Of a DNA stretch of 64,000 nucleotides, positions 1 through 8,049 are shown piece after piece. A model generated the notes under the pieces. That model ran no database searches. It had not been told where the DNA came from and saw nothing but the letters and a program-made list of their open reading frames with translations. The first letter of the stretch is position 1, and each line of letters opens with the position of its first letter. Source of the DNA: Lewinellaceae bacterium (GTDB lineage Bacteria; Bacteroidota; Bacteroidia; Chitinophagales; Saprospiraceae); assembly GCA_016708875.1 (NCBI GenBank), contig JADJFA010000004.1:248001-312000 (forward strand), written 5' to 3'. Made by a program: the position numbers and the translations under genes.

Positions 1-354
1 CTTGGCATCACCGACGATTCTTTAGGCCGTGCCCTACAAGCCGGAGCCGAAAAGCTTCAAAAAGAGTACGATTCAGGAGTTTTAACCCCTCTGCAAGCGA
101 AAGAGCGCCAGGCTGAGCTGCAAAAACAACAAGAGTTCCTGCAAAAGTTTGAGCAAGATGCCAATCAAATGGTCACTGCAAAGCGCGAAGAACTCCTTAA
201 GCCCATCCTGACTAAAGTGGACGATGCAATCAAGGCCGTTGCTAAGGAAAGCGGATATGCCATGATTTTCGACACAAGCACAGGCGCAATGCTTTTTGCC
301 GCCGATACCGATGATGTGACGGCACTAGTGAAAAAGAAATTGGGGTTAGAATAG
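1..354 (+). CDS. OmpH/Skp-family periplasmic chaperone, C-terminal part
   Basis: The reading frame is open from base 1, so the 5' end lies outside the window; 117 residues are visible. The visible part is a long charged helix rich in Q, E and K (about residues 13-65), followed by a short globular end with a GYAMIFDTS motif and a terminal KKKLGLE. This arrangement, coiled-coil arms followed by a small beta body, is the pattern of OmpH/Skp chaperones, which hold unfolded outer-membrane proteins in the periplasm. The signal peptide and N-terminal strands are not visible. A repeat-built hairpin directly follows the stop codon. The family call is fairly safe; the exact client proteins cannot be inferred. 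Confidence 0.8.
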   Translation, partial: LGITDDSLGRALQAGAEKLQKEYDSGVLTPLQAKERQAELQKQQEFLQKFEQDANQMVTAKREELLKPILTKVDDAIKAVAKESGYAMIFDTSTGAMLFAADTDDVTALVKKKLGLE

Positions 355-360
355 TTTTCC

Positions 361-508
361 TCAACGTTGATGAGGGTTTATAAGGGTTTATAAGGGTTTA
401 TATATTCAACCATCAGACTGGCAATCTTCAGCCGCGTTGACTGGTAGTTATAAACCCTCATCAACCCTTATAAACCCTCATCAACCCTTATAAACCCTCA
501 TCAACATT
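361..508. repeat. Long inverted repeat built from a GGGTTTATAA-type word
   Basis: The left arm (361-403) carries three tandem copies of a gggtttataa-like unit. The right arm (446-508) carries three copies of its complement, so the region can fold into a long stem around a central segment of about 40 bases. It follows the stop of the OmpH-like gene and could act as a terminator, although there is no clean U-run. A related word (gggtttatga) builds the hairpin at 48484-48563. Confidence 0.75.
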
Positions 509-548
509 AAGGGCCGTCCTTTTCAATATCCATTCCAATTTTTCTGGC

Positions 549-556
549 TACTTTTG
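549..556 (+). promoter_or_regulatory. Bacteroidota -7 box (TACTTTTG)
   Basis: The octamer fits the TAnnTTTG -7 consensus. It implies transcription starting near 563, just upstream of the ATG at 575. This argues against the TTG at 554 as the start codon of the next gene. No clear -33 TTTG is visible at the usual distance. Confidence 0.45.
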
Positions 557-574
557 AGGTTCGCTTCCCTCAAA

Positions 575-2269
575 ATGATACAAAAACTCTCGCTCAAAGA
601 TTTTGAACACAATATCAGCCCCGCTACCTGGTATGCCGCGGACGATCTGGTTCAGGCAGGGCGTGTGAAAAACCTCCGTGAAATAGAACGCCATTTCTGG
701 GTGGCCTTGGTTGAGACCGATGAAGGCAATTATGAGTCGGAGGTAATGATCACGCCCCATAAAATAAAGGCGTACGCTTGTGAGTGTTTCACGGAAGGTC
801 GTCGGTTAATGTGCCCCCACATCGCGGCTACTCTGATAAAAATCAGGCAGTTCTACGAACAACGCGAAGAAACCCGTCGCGTCAAAGCCGAGCAAAAGCC
901 ATCCACCGAACTTACCCGATTCACCGTACAGACCGCCCTTGACAACGCCACGCCCGAAGCCCTCGCCGATTTCGTGCGCGACTTCGCCCGGCGCGACCGG
1001 GATTTTGCCCTTGCGCTCAAAACCCGTTTCGCAGCCCATGTAACGGAATCGGAAAATCCTTATGCACTTGTGCTCGATTCGGTGCTGCCGAAACCCAGCG
1101 CTAAAACCAAAATAAGCGAACCTGATTTCCGACGGTTGCGCAAGGCTTTGGACGGGCTGGAAGAACAACTTGGCTTGGCACAAGCAGCCATGGATTTTCG
1201 CAGTATGTTCCAAATAGCATCGGCTATTTTTTTGAAAATCAACCCCCTGCACGCTAAAGCGGAAGGTAATCGTCGTGCTGCATTGTTGCATTTTTGCCAA
1301 AAATCTTTTGAAGCGCTGATTCTTATCCACCATTCAGCGCCCTCTCCAGAGCTCCGCGAATCGGTATGGGAAACGCTTTTCACATTTGGCAACAAGAATG
1401 TTTTTCCACCTGAATTGGAGCGTGACGCACTTCGTTTTCTCGGTGAATCTGCCAAAGACGAGACCAAATTTGGCAAGTTGAGGGAAATGTTCGACCATAC
1501 ACCCCACCCTGCCCCGCCTTTTATGCTACAACTTTTCCTGTCTGCCCTGGCAGTGCGAAACATGCCACAGGCTGCCGTACGGGTGCTTGAAGATTATTTG
1601 GAAAAACCAGACATGGTGAAGACTGCTTTTCTACAACTTTATTACCTCCATCATTGGGAAGCAGCCACGCTTGTAGGAGAGTGCTTTTTAAGCAAAAATA
1701 TTTTCCCTGTAGGGCAAAGTCGGGAATTGGAGAACGTACTGCTTTTCATCGCCGAACAAACGGGCGACCAAGTGCGTCAAACAAGCCTGCTCAGACAACG
1801 CTTCCTGCTTTCAGGCAGCTCGGATGTGTTTGAAAAACTTAAAATCGCTGCTGCCGAACGATGGCCCCATGAGCGGGATAAATTGCTCGCCGAACTCCGT
1901 GAAAAAGGGGATGTGCCTAAAACCGCCGCCCTCCTGGCCTCTGAGGGAGACTTAGAGAAATTAGCGGACCTAATTGAAAATCAAGGAGATTTAGCCATGC
2001 TGCAACGCTATGAGTCTGCATTCCTGGTAGAAAAAAAGGATTTTGTGAAACTGCAATACACCACGTTTTTGAACCAATATTTATCGGAACATTTTGGCGC
2101 CCCTGCGGCACAGCACGTTCGACTTCGATTGTCAGATTTGCTTCAAAAAGGAGAAGAGGAAATGGTGATGAAGATTATCCGCGAACTCACTACAAGTTTC
2201 CCTGAACGCATCAGCCTGCCTGGAGAATTGGCGGAGTTGTTCCCGAGATCGAAACGGAAAATGATCTGA
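575..2269 (+). CDS. SWIM zinc-finger domain protein
   Basis: A 564-residue protein starting at ATG 575. An in-frame TTG at 554 lies inside the likely promoter and is rejected. Residues 69-82 hold C69, C71, C80 and H82, the CxC-x8-CxH pattern of a SWIM zinc finger, a small domain proposed to mediate DNA or protein binding. The rest (about residues 110-560) is helical, with many Leu/Ala-rich stretches suggestive of a TPR-like or HEAT-like superhelix, and no recognisable catalytic motif. There is no signal peptide, so it is probably cytoplasmic. It stands alone, followed by a repeat hairpin and a convergent gene. The SWIM call is firm at motif level; the function is unknown. Confidence 0.75.
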   Translation: MIQKLSLKDFEHNISPATWYAADDLVQAGRVKNLREIERHFWVALVETDEGNYESEVMITPHKIKAYACECFTEGRRLMCPHIAATLIKIRQFYEQREETRRVKAEQKPSTELTRFTVQTALDNATPEALADFVRDFARRDRDFALALKTRFAAHVTESENPYALVLDSVLPKPSAKTKISEPDFRRLRKALDGLEEQLGLAQAAMDFRSMFQIASAIFLKINPLHAKAEGNRRAALLHFCQKSFEALILIHHSAPSPELRESVWETLFTFGNKNVFPPELERDALRFLGESAKDETKFGKLREMFDHTPHPAPPFMLQLFLSALAVRNMPQAAVRVLEDYLEKPDMVKTAFLQLYYLHHWEAATLVGECFLSKNIFPVGQSRELENVLLFIAEQTGDQVRQTSLLRQRFLLSGSSDVFEKLKIAAAERWPHERDKLLAELREKGDVPKTAALLASEGDLEKLADLIENQGDLAMLQRYESAFLVEKKDFVKLQYTTFLNQYLSEHFGAPAAQHVRLRLSDLLQKGEEEMVMKIIRELTTSFPERISLPGELAELFPRSKRKMI

Positions 2270-2278
2270 GTAGTAACA

Positions 2279-2383
2279 AGTTTCAAGTTAAAAGTTTCAA
2301 GTAGCAGATTCTCAAATGATGCAAGGCGGTAAACTTGAAACTTTTAACTTGAAACTTTTAACTTGAAACTTTTAACTTGATTC
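2279..2383. repeat. Inverted repeat of an AAGTTTCAAGTTAA-type word
   Basis: The left arm (2279-2304) and right arm (2331-2380) are reverse complements made of tandem copies of a 14-15 base word (three copies on the right). The stem lies between two convergent genes. The right arm runs into the stop codon of the SDR gene (complement of 2372-2374), so the repeat supplies the end of that reading frame. It is a likely bidirectional terminator. Confidence 0.7.
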
Positions 2384-3277
2384 CCTCCCGCTCCTATCAA
2401 TCACCATACTGCTTGCCTGCTGCGTGGCAAATAACTGGATGTCCTGAATGTTCACATGCGGCGGACGGGTGGCCATATAATAGATGGCATCGGCAACATC
2501 GCTCGACTTAAGTGGTTGAAAATCATTGTAAATCTTGGCACGTTCAACATCCCCATCAAATCGGGTTATTGCAAACTCTGTCTCCTCTACGTGCCCTGGA
2601 CTGATTTGCCCAACACGAATATTGTGCGTATGGAGATCGAAGCGCATAGATTTGGTCAGGGCGTCCACAGCAAATTTGGTGGCGCAATAAACATTGCCAT
2701 TGGGATACGCTTCTTTTCCAGCACTGCTGCCCACATTGATGATATGTCCACTTCGGCGGCGAACCATTCCCGGAGAGATGAGCCTTGTTACATAAAGCAA
2801 TCCTTTCACGTTGGTGTCAATCATTGTCTCCCAATGCTCCAGATTTCCTTCGTGAATGGGCGCCAGGCCCTTGGCCAAACCCGCGTTATTAACCAGAATA
2901 TCAATGTCCTGGAAGGATTCGGGGAGCTTGGAAAGGGCGGCTTCCACTGCACCAGGATCACGCACATCGAAGGGGAGTATCAGTATTTCTGTGCCAAATT
3001 CTGCCTCAAAACGGCTTTTCAGGTCAACCAAACGCTCCACACGCCTGCCCGTGAGAATCAAACGGTAGCCGTTCCGGGCGAATATCTCGGCGGTGGCCCG
3101 GCCTATGCCTGAGCCTGCACCTGTTATCAAAACAAGTTTGGATTGTTGGTTTTCGCTCGCGCGGGTGCTGGCGGGCGCGGTTTCAATAATCAGCGGTTGT
3201 TGATTTTTAATGGCCTCCAACTCCTGTTGACTGTTGATGTCAAAATCCTCGGTTTTATGATCCTCTGCTTCGTGCAA
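2372..3277 (-). CDS. Short-chain dehydrogenase/reductase (YdfG-like)
   Basis: A 301-residue classical SDR. The NAD(P)-binding TGAGSGIG is at residues 52-59, NNAG at 130-133, and the catalytic Ser (184/185), Y197 and K201 form the S-YxxxK triad. The closest family by eye is the YdfG-type NADP-dependent 3-hydroxy acid/serine dehydrogenase group, so it probably oxidises or reduces a small hydroxy acid in the cytoplasm. The Rossmann fold is preceded by an unusual acidic 46-residue extension, because the only ATG lies at 3277, inside the 3' end of the upstream gene (23-bp overlap). The two genes are therefore probably co-transcribed. The stop codon is contributed by the neighbouring repeat. The substrate is not predictable. 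Confidence 0.85.
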   Translation of the reverse strand: MHEAEDHKTEDFDINSQQELEAIKNQQPLIIETAPASTRASENQQSKLVLITGAGSGIGRATAEIFARNGYRLILTGRRVERLVDLKSRFEAEFGTEILILPFDVRDPGAVEAALSKLPESFQDIDILVNNAGLAKGLAPIHEGNLEHWETMIDTNVKGLLYVTRLISPGMVRRRSGHIINVGSSAGKEAYPNGNVYCATKFAVDALTKSMRFDLHTHNIRVGQISPGHVEETEFAITRFDGDVERAKIYNDFQPLKSSDVADAIYYMATRPPHVNIQDIQLFATQQASSMVIDRSGRESS

Positions 3278-4643
3278 ATTTTGGCTGTAATACTGCCGCT
3301 GCCTGCTGCTGCCCGCCTTCGCCTAAGGCTTCGGCGGGTAAAGAGGGCGAATCAGATAACTCCTCAAAGTCCCCCAAAGCCTTTTTAACTTCCTCATCAT
3401 TCTCATTCATTTCCAAGGCTTTACGAAGATAAATGGCCGCTGTTTCGCGGTAATCCCGGAGGTGTTCAGCCGTCATCAAGCCAAGTTTCCGGTAGATGTT
3501 TGGCGTACTTGAATCAAGTTCTACCACACGATCCCAGCAATATTTGGCAAAAAGGTAGTCCCCACGCTCTGCGGCCATGTCGCCCATAAGCTCGTAGGAT
3601 TTGGCTTCGTCTGAAGGACTTTGGAATGCTGGCGTTTGGGGATTCGGTGGCTCAGTTGAACTGGCGTCGGCTAATGGAGTATCTGATTGAAGGACAGCCC
3701 TTTCGTATTCAGCCTTTAACCATTCGCTATCGGGAAATTGCTCCAATGACAACTGGAAAAGCTCTAGTCCACGCTCGACGTGGCCTTTTTGAATCCAGAA
3801 CCAGGCATCCTGCGCAGCTTGTTTTTCCGCCAAAACGCTAAGATCTTTTTCTTCTGCGAGCAATTCAGTCTCTTCAATGCCTGTTTCAATCTCCATTTCT
3901 TGCAACAAGGTATCCATCGCTTCAATCTTCGGAGCATCTTCTGCTTCCGGGCTGGGATCGAGCATGGGAAGCGTCGTTTCTTGAATCGGTTCAGGCGTTA
4001 AAAGTCCGCCCACTACGGGCATTTCAGGCAGCAGAGGAGGGGCGACAATGGTTTGTTTTTCAGCATCTTGCGCTACAAGACGCTTGTATTGTCCATGCCA
4101 ATCCTGCAGGTTGAATTTCTGGAAAAAAGCCTCAAAATCATTTGCCTCAAATTGTTCCAAAGTCAAATAACCAGCATCTCGCAAAGTGCTGATAATATCG
4201 CCAACTGCATTGGCTATGCTCCTGGTAGCATCGAGTTCGGCTGTAAGTCCGACCTTTGTTTCCGCATCCGAATGTTGGTGCGCATCGCTCAAGGCGAGCC
4301 ATGCATCCTGCCAGAATTTCATGTAGTGCAGGGCATTGGCCATCCGGTCAATATGGGTTGACACAATTTTGCCTTCAGCATTTATCCCATCGGCGAGAAC
4401 AGCCACCAAACGATTTTCAGCAGCAAGCCCTTGCAACACCGGCAAAAGCCCTTCCAGACATGCGCGATTTACTAGAAAATTGTCTGTAACAAGCAATAGT
4501 ACCGGCTCGCCTGCGGCAGCAATTTGCGCGGCTACTGCAGCATTGGCGTGTTCAAAGGGAATGCCAATACGACTCAATTGCTGGTCAATTGAATGGGCTA
4601 AAGCGGCATTTTCGGGGGCGTAGGCGAGGATGATACGGTTCAT
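3255..4643 (-). CDS. TIR-like N-terminal domain plus TPR-like C-terminal protein
   Basis: A 462-residue protein. I start it at ATG 4643; the longer GTG start at 4679 would lie within a dispersed repeat. Residues 1-110 resemble a compact TIR fold: an opening IILAYAPEN strand, a helix, then a PVLLLVTDNFL strand and a RACLEGLLP helix whose Glu sits where TIR NADases keep their catalytic Glu. The middle is acidic and disordered. The C-terminal third has TPR-like helices (SYELMGDMAAERGDYLFAKY, YRKLGLMTAEHLRDY). The last residues before the stop are encoded by a palindromic repeat. The family assignment is a resemblance read by eye; the alternative is a generic TPR protein. It overlaps the SDR gene. 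Confidence 0.55.
   Translation of the reverse strand: MNRIILAYAPENAALAHSIDQQLSRIGIPFEHANAAVAAQIAAAGEPVLLLVTDNFLVNRACLEGLLPVLQGLAAENRLVAVLADGINAEGKIVSTHIDRMANALHYMKFWQDAWLALSDAHQHSDAETKVGLTAELDATRSIANAVGDIISTLRDAGYLTLEQFEANDFEAFFQKFNLQDWHGQYKRLVAQDAEKQTIVAPPLLPEMPVVGGLLTPEPIQETTLPMLDPSPEAEDAPKIEAMDTLLQEMEIETGIEETELLAEEKDLSVLAEKQAAQDAWFWIQKGHVERGLELFQLSLEQFPDSEWLKAEYERAVLQSDTPLADASSTEPPNPQTPAFQSPSDEAKSYELMGDMAAERGDYLFAKYCWDRVVELDSSTPNIYRKLGLMTAEHLRDYRETAAIYLRKALEMNENDEEVKKALGDFEELSDSPSLPAEALGEGGQQQAAAVLQPKFARSRGS
3312..3338. repeat. GC-rich palindromic element inside a coding sequence
   Basis: The element reads CCCGCC-TTC-GCC-taa-GGC-TTC-GGCGGG and lies inside the 3' end of the TIR/TPR gene. 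It encodes the SPAEALGEGG-like tail. The same word family (gcgaaggcgggt) recurs as an intergenic cluster at 36285-36392, so this is a dispersed palindrome that has landed in frame. Confidence 0.55.
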
Positions 4644-4660
4644 AAAACTTGTGATTAGGG

Positions 4661-4808
4661 GATGGAACACGGATGACACGGATGAGACACGGATTTTCGC
4701 GAATTAATCAAGTAGAACACGGATGACGCAGATGAGACACGGATTTTCACTGATCCCTAAATGAAAAATCCGTAAAAATCCGTGTCTCATCCGTGTCATC
4801 CGTGTTCC
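4661..4808. repeat. Dispersed repeat, ACACGGATGACACGGAT family
   Basis: Two left-hand copies of an (g)aacacggatgacacggatgagacacggatttt unit face a complementary right-hand copy (about 4768-4808), giving a long stem. It separates two tandem minus-strand genes. Further copies lie at 13115-13246, 31661-31804 and 34658-34733. Confidence 0.8.
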
Positions 4809-4809
4809 C

Positions 4810-6129
4810 CTAATCCCTTAAATCCTCCATCAACTTTGAAAATTCCTTTTTGAAGTCTGCATACTTCGACGTAGCAGGCCCATCAAAGCCCGTATGAACG
4901 CGACGAACCTGGTTTTGTTTGTCCAAAATCATCATGGTCGGAAAAGCCATCACTTTATCGAGCGCGGGAAAAAACTTGGCCGCCTCTTCTTTACTTGAAG
5001 TTTCGGCGTAGACTATTTCAAATGGTATGCCCAATTTTTGTTTGTACTCCAAAATATGGGCGTTGGCCTGTGCGGGATCTTTGAATCGTTCGAACGAAAA
5101 ACCCACCACACTAATTTCTTTGGCGATCTCAGGATTTTCTTTTAAAAAATCGCGCAGAAAAATCTGCTCGTCGCGGCAATTGGGACACCAGGTTCCCATC
5201 ACCGTGAAGATTTTAATCTTGTTGTCAAACTGCGCAGAGGGAAACGTAAGTTCTTGACCTGCAGGGTTTTTAACAGAGAAAGAAATCTTTGCATTGGGCT
5301 TGACTTGCGTCATCGAATCCGCTTCAGCGAGTTTGAAAGAAGGGTCTAGCCAAGCCGTCCAGAGCGTTTGATATTTGTGGCCGGAACGAAATTCACCCTG
5401 TAAAGAATCGCCTTTGATACTTCCCGAGAACAAGTAGGCATGTGCCCCATCAAAGCACGAAAGCCAGAATTTCCGTCCCTGCACCGTGCCTTCCAGAAAA
5501 CGGTAATCCCCTGTTTCTGTGCGGAAAGTGCCTTCCAGATGGTTACCGTTCTGTTTGAATTCACCTATGGCCTTTTCGTGTTCGCTGGCGTCTTTTTCGA
5601 TGCCAAAGAGCGTGGCCCAATTGCCACTAAGGTCGCGCAGGGGCTTTTCCTGCAAGTTGGTGAAGCGATACCCGCGCCCGGAATAAGCATAGAATGGAAT
5701 GCGATAATTCTCCTTCGTGGTCACCACCCATTCGCCGCGCATCACGCCTCCGCGAATTTCGGCATGGAGGTAGCTGGCGTATTCCGGAAACCAGACATTC
5801 ATCGTGTCACGGGCCTGCGTGCGGTCGCGGCCATATTGTACGCTGTCGAGGCGAATTCGCTCGGAACCATTCATGATTTCAAGGTAAAAATGGGTCTCGT
5901 CCACATATTTTACCTCAAAATTGAAGGGCAATTCTCCGGGTTTGAACTGGTCATAAAGGATTACAACCGAGTCTTTCCCTCCCGCAGCCATTTGGAATTT
6001 TTCAAGTTCTAAAACGCCGCGCCACATCCCGGGAGCGACACGGCTGTAAGAAGAGTCTGTACTCACACAATGGTAGGAAACCAGCAAGATGGTTATTGCT
6101 AAAAAACTGGCAGTCAATATTTTGCGCAT
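4810..6129 (-). CDS. TlpA-like thioredoxin-fold envelope protein
   Basis: A 439-residue protein. ATG 6129 is chosen because a hydrophobic export signal (about residues 3-18) begins there and a -7 box lies just upstream; the ORF extends further only as noncoding-looking sequence. A Cys at 21 ends the signal and may be lipidated, though the box is not canonical. Residues 25-270 form a beta-rich region with repeated ligand-binding-like strands. Residues about 290-435 are a thioredoxin domain with the active-site WCPNC at 314-318. TlpA/ResA relatives reduce periplasmic disulfides or cytochrome c precursors. The substrate here is unknown. It is divergent from the metallopeptidase gene. Confidence 0.8.
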   Translation of the reverse strand: MRKILTASFLAITILLVSYHCVSTDSSYSRVAPGMWRGVLELEKFQMAAGGKDSVVILYDQFKPGELPFNFEVKYVDETHFYLEIMNGSERIRLDSVQYGRDRTQARDTMNVWFPEYASYLHAEIRGGVMRGEWVVTTKENYRIPFYAYSGRGYRFTNLQEKPLRDLSGNWATLFGIEKDASEHEKAIGEFKQNGNHLEGTFRTETGDYRFLEGTVQGRKFWLSCFDGAHAYLFSGSIKGDSLQGEFRSGHKYQTLWTAWLDPSFKLAEADSMTQVKPNAKISFSVKNPAGQELTFPSAQFDNKIKIFTVMGTWCPNCRDEQIFLRDFLKENPEIAKEISVVGFSFERFKDPAQANAHILEYKQKLGIPFEIVYAETSSKEEAAKFFPALDKVMAFPTMMILDKQNQVRRVHTGFDGPATSKYADFKKEFSKLMEDLRD

Positions 6130-6157
6130 GAAAATGTCAGATTTTGGAAAGAGGATG

Positions 6158-6165
6158 CAAAGGTA
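6158..6165 (-). promoter_or_regulatory. Bacteroidota -7 box (TACCTTTG) for the TlpA-like gene
   Basis: On the minus strand the octamer reads TACCTTTG, an exact TAnnTTTG match. It predicts a start of transcription near 6151, about 20 bases before ATG 6129. It supports the shorter start of the TlpA-like gene. Confidence 0.55.
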
Positions 6166-6214
6166 GTTTTTGGGATGGACTTTGGGGATTCTGATATTTA
6201 TCGGATTGCTGATA

Positions 6215-6222
6215 TATATTTG
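6215..6222 (+). promoter_or_regulatory. Bacteroidota -7 box (TATATTTG) for the metallopeptidase gene
   Basis: An exact TAnnTTTG match about 44 bases before ATG 6266. Together with the minus-strand box at 6158-6165 it makes a compact divergent promoter region. No -33 element is obvious. Confidence 0.45.
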
Positions 6223-6265
6223 TACGCTGTATTGCATGCTAACACTTCACCCAAAGGAATCCCCT

Positions 6266-8049
6266 ATGAAAAAAGACGCTTTGCCACTAAAAATCCACGC
6301 TTACCTGCAAGACCCCTTGGTGGCCAGGGAAACTCCGATGTACGGATTTCAGGACATCGAAATCAACGATGTTTACAATTTGGCCGATGGCCCTACCAGC
6401 AGCCGCTTCGCCGTGGTTGACTACAATGGCACAACGGGCAATTTGTTGCAACCCGTTAAATGGGATCCCAAAAAGAAGCAGTTCAAAGCCGGAAACCTGG
6501 TTTTGAACAACCAAAAAGCGCGAACAGACAGTTTCCAATTCCACCAGTTGAATGTCTGGGCAGTTGCTCAAAAGGCACTTCAATTCTTTGAATCTCCGCA
6601 AGTTATGGGGCGAAAATTGCCCTGGGGTTTTGAAGGAAACCGCTTGATTATTGTTCCCCATGCCGGTTATGGCCAAAATGCGTACTACGACCGCCAGAGC
6701 AAATCCCTGCAATTTTATTACTACAACAACCCCGAAAACCAGCAGCCAGTTTATACCTGCCTGTCCGCCGATATCATTAACCACGAATTGGCCCACGCAG
6801 TCCTTGACGGGATTCGCCCGCATTATAATGAAAGCACCCATATCCAAACGGCTGCGTTTCACGAGTTTTTTGGCGATCTCACTACTATATTGCTGTTGCT
6901 GCGCAACAACGAGTTTCGTGCAGAAATTGCCAAAAACGTCGGGCCTGATTTGAGCGAAGCCGCAGTGCTCAGCAATATCGCCGACGAGTTTGGTCGCACG
7001 GTTGAAAACAAACCTTTTTTGCGCAGTGCCAAGAACACAAACACCATGGATTCGGTGGCAGACAGCCAGGAACCGCACGAAGTGTCGGAAGTCCTTACAG
7101 CCGCCATGTTCGATATCCTCATAGCGCTTTCCATGCAGTACATCGAACGCGGCGTTGCCTGGAAAGAGGAAGATCAGGTGGAGATGACAAGTACCGCGAG
7201 GCACAAAGCGGCCAAACAAGCGTTTTGGTACACGATTGACCGTATGCAAAGAATGGCGATGCAGCCCCTGGATTTTTGCCGCCGGTGGATGTGACGTTCC
7301 GGGATTATGCATTAGCCGTACTTCGAGCCGAACAACTATCCAATCCGACTGATCCATATGGCTATCGAAAAATCATGTTTGACATCTTCGTGAAACGCGG
7401 CATACTCGCCCTTGAAGAGGAGGATATCTTGTTGGAAACCACCTATTTATACGACCGAAACAATCCAAGGTTGTACTTTAATACGAGCATGGCTGAGCTT
7501 AGCAAATCACGTTCAAACGCCTATGATTTTTTGGACAACAACCGAAATGCGCTGGGCATTCCACTGCTCCGCGACTTTATAGTAACAGACCTGTATGAAT
7601 GCAACAAACAAACCCGTCAAGGTGACAAACTTCCCCGGCAACATGTGATCTGCTATGCGTGGCATGAAGAAATACTATTGGTCGGAACTGAATTTGGTGA
7701 ATTCGAAGGCCAATATCTCGCGATGCCCTGTGGCGGCACTTTGGTTTTCGACGATTTAAACAACCTGCTTTTTTGGGCCAACAAACCCGGGACTGAATTT
7801 GCGGGTTTACACGCCGAAATGGGTACTCAACGCAAAGCGGAATTTTTGAAGCACTTCACCCGACAATTACAGACAGGCGCTATCGGTCTGCAAGCCGCCT
7901 CCGGCACCGCCGGATTCATTGAGAAAAATATGCCGCCAGTGGGTATTCGCAAGGAAGGCAACAGGTTACACTTGCAAACAACCCCTCATATGCACCTTCA
8001 CTCAGAACCATCTCAACATTCCAAAAGAACATGGCAAATAAGCTTCTAA
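6266..8049 (+). CDS. Thermolysin-like (gluzincin) zinc metallopeptidase, frameshifted
   Basis: ATG 6266 follows a purine-rich AAAGGAAT and a -7 box. HELAH at residues 173-177 provides the two zinc His and the catalytic Glu. About 23 residues later AAFHEFFGDL supplies the third-ligand Glu (E200), as in M4-type gluzincins (HExxH ... E-xx-GD). No signal peptide is visible, so a cytoplasmic or non-classically exported enzyme is implied. The frame stops at 7294, but the next frame continues the same protein from PLDF to LPPVDVTFRDYA. One T is missing in the T-run 7273-7277 (five where six would keep the frame), giving an intact product of about 594 residues. The MBL-hydrolase gene overlaps its end by 19 bp, so the two are an operon. 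Confidence 0.75.

Noticed and set aside
2456..3112. 218-residue plus-strand frame opposite the SDR gene
   Set aside because: The minus strand encodes every SDR motif; the plus-strand frame is its mirror shadow.
4643..4679. GTG start at 4679 for the TIR/TPR gene and TTG starts at 554, 6170, 11621 and 32244
   Set aside because: Each lies in a repeat, promoter or upstream noncoding stretch, while a good ATG with a domain start or signal peptide follows shortly.
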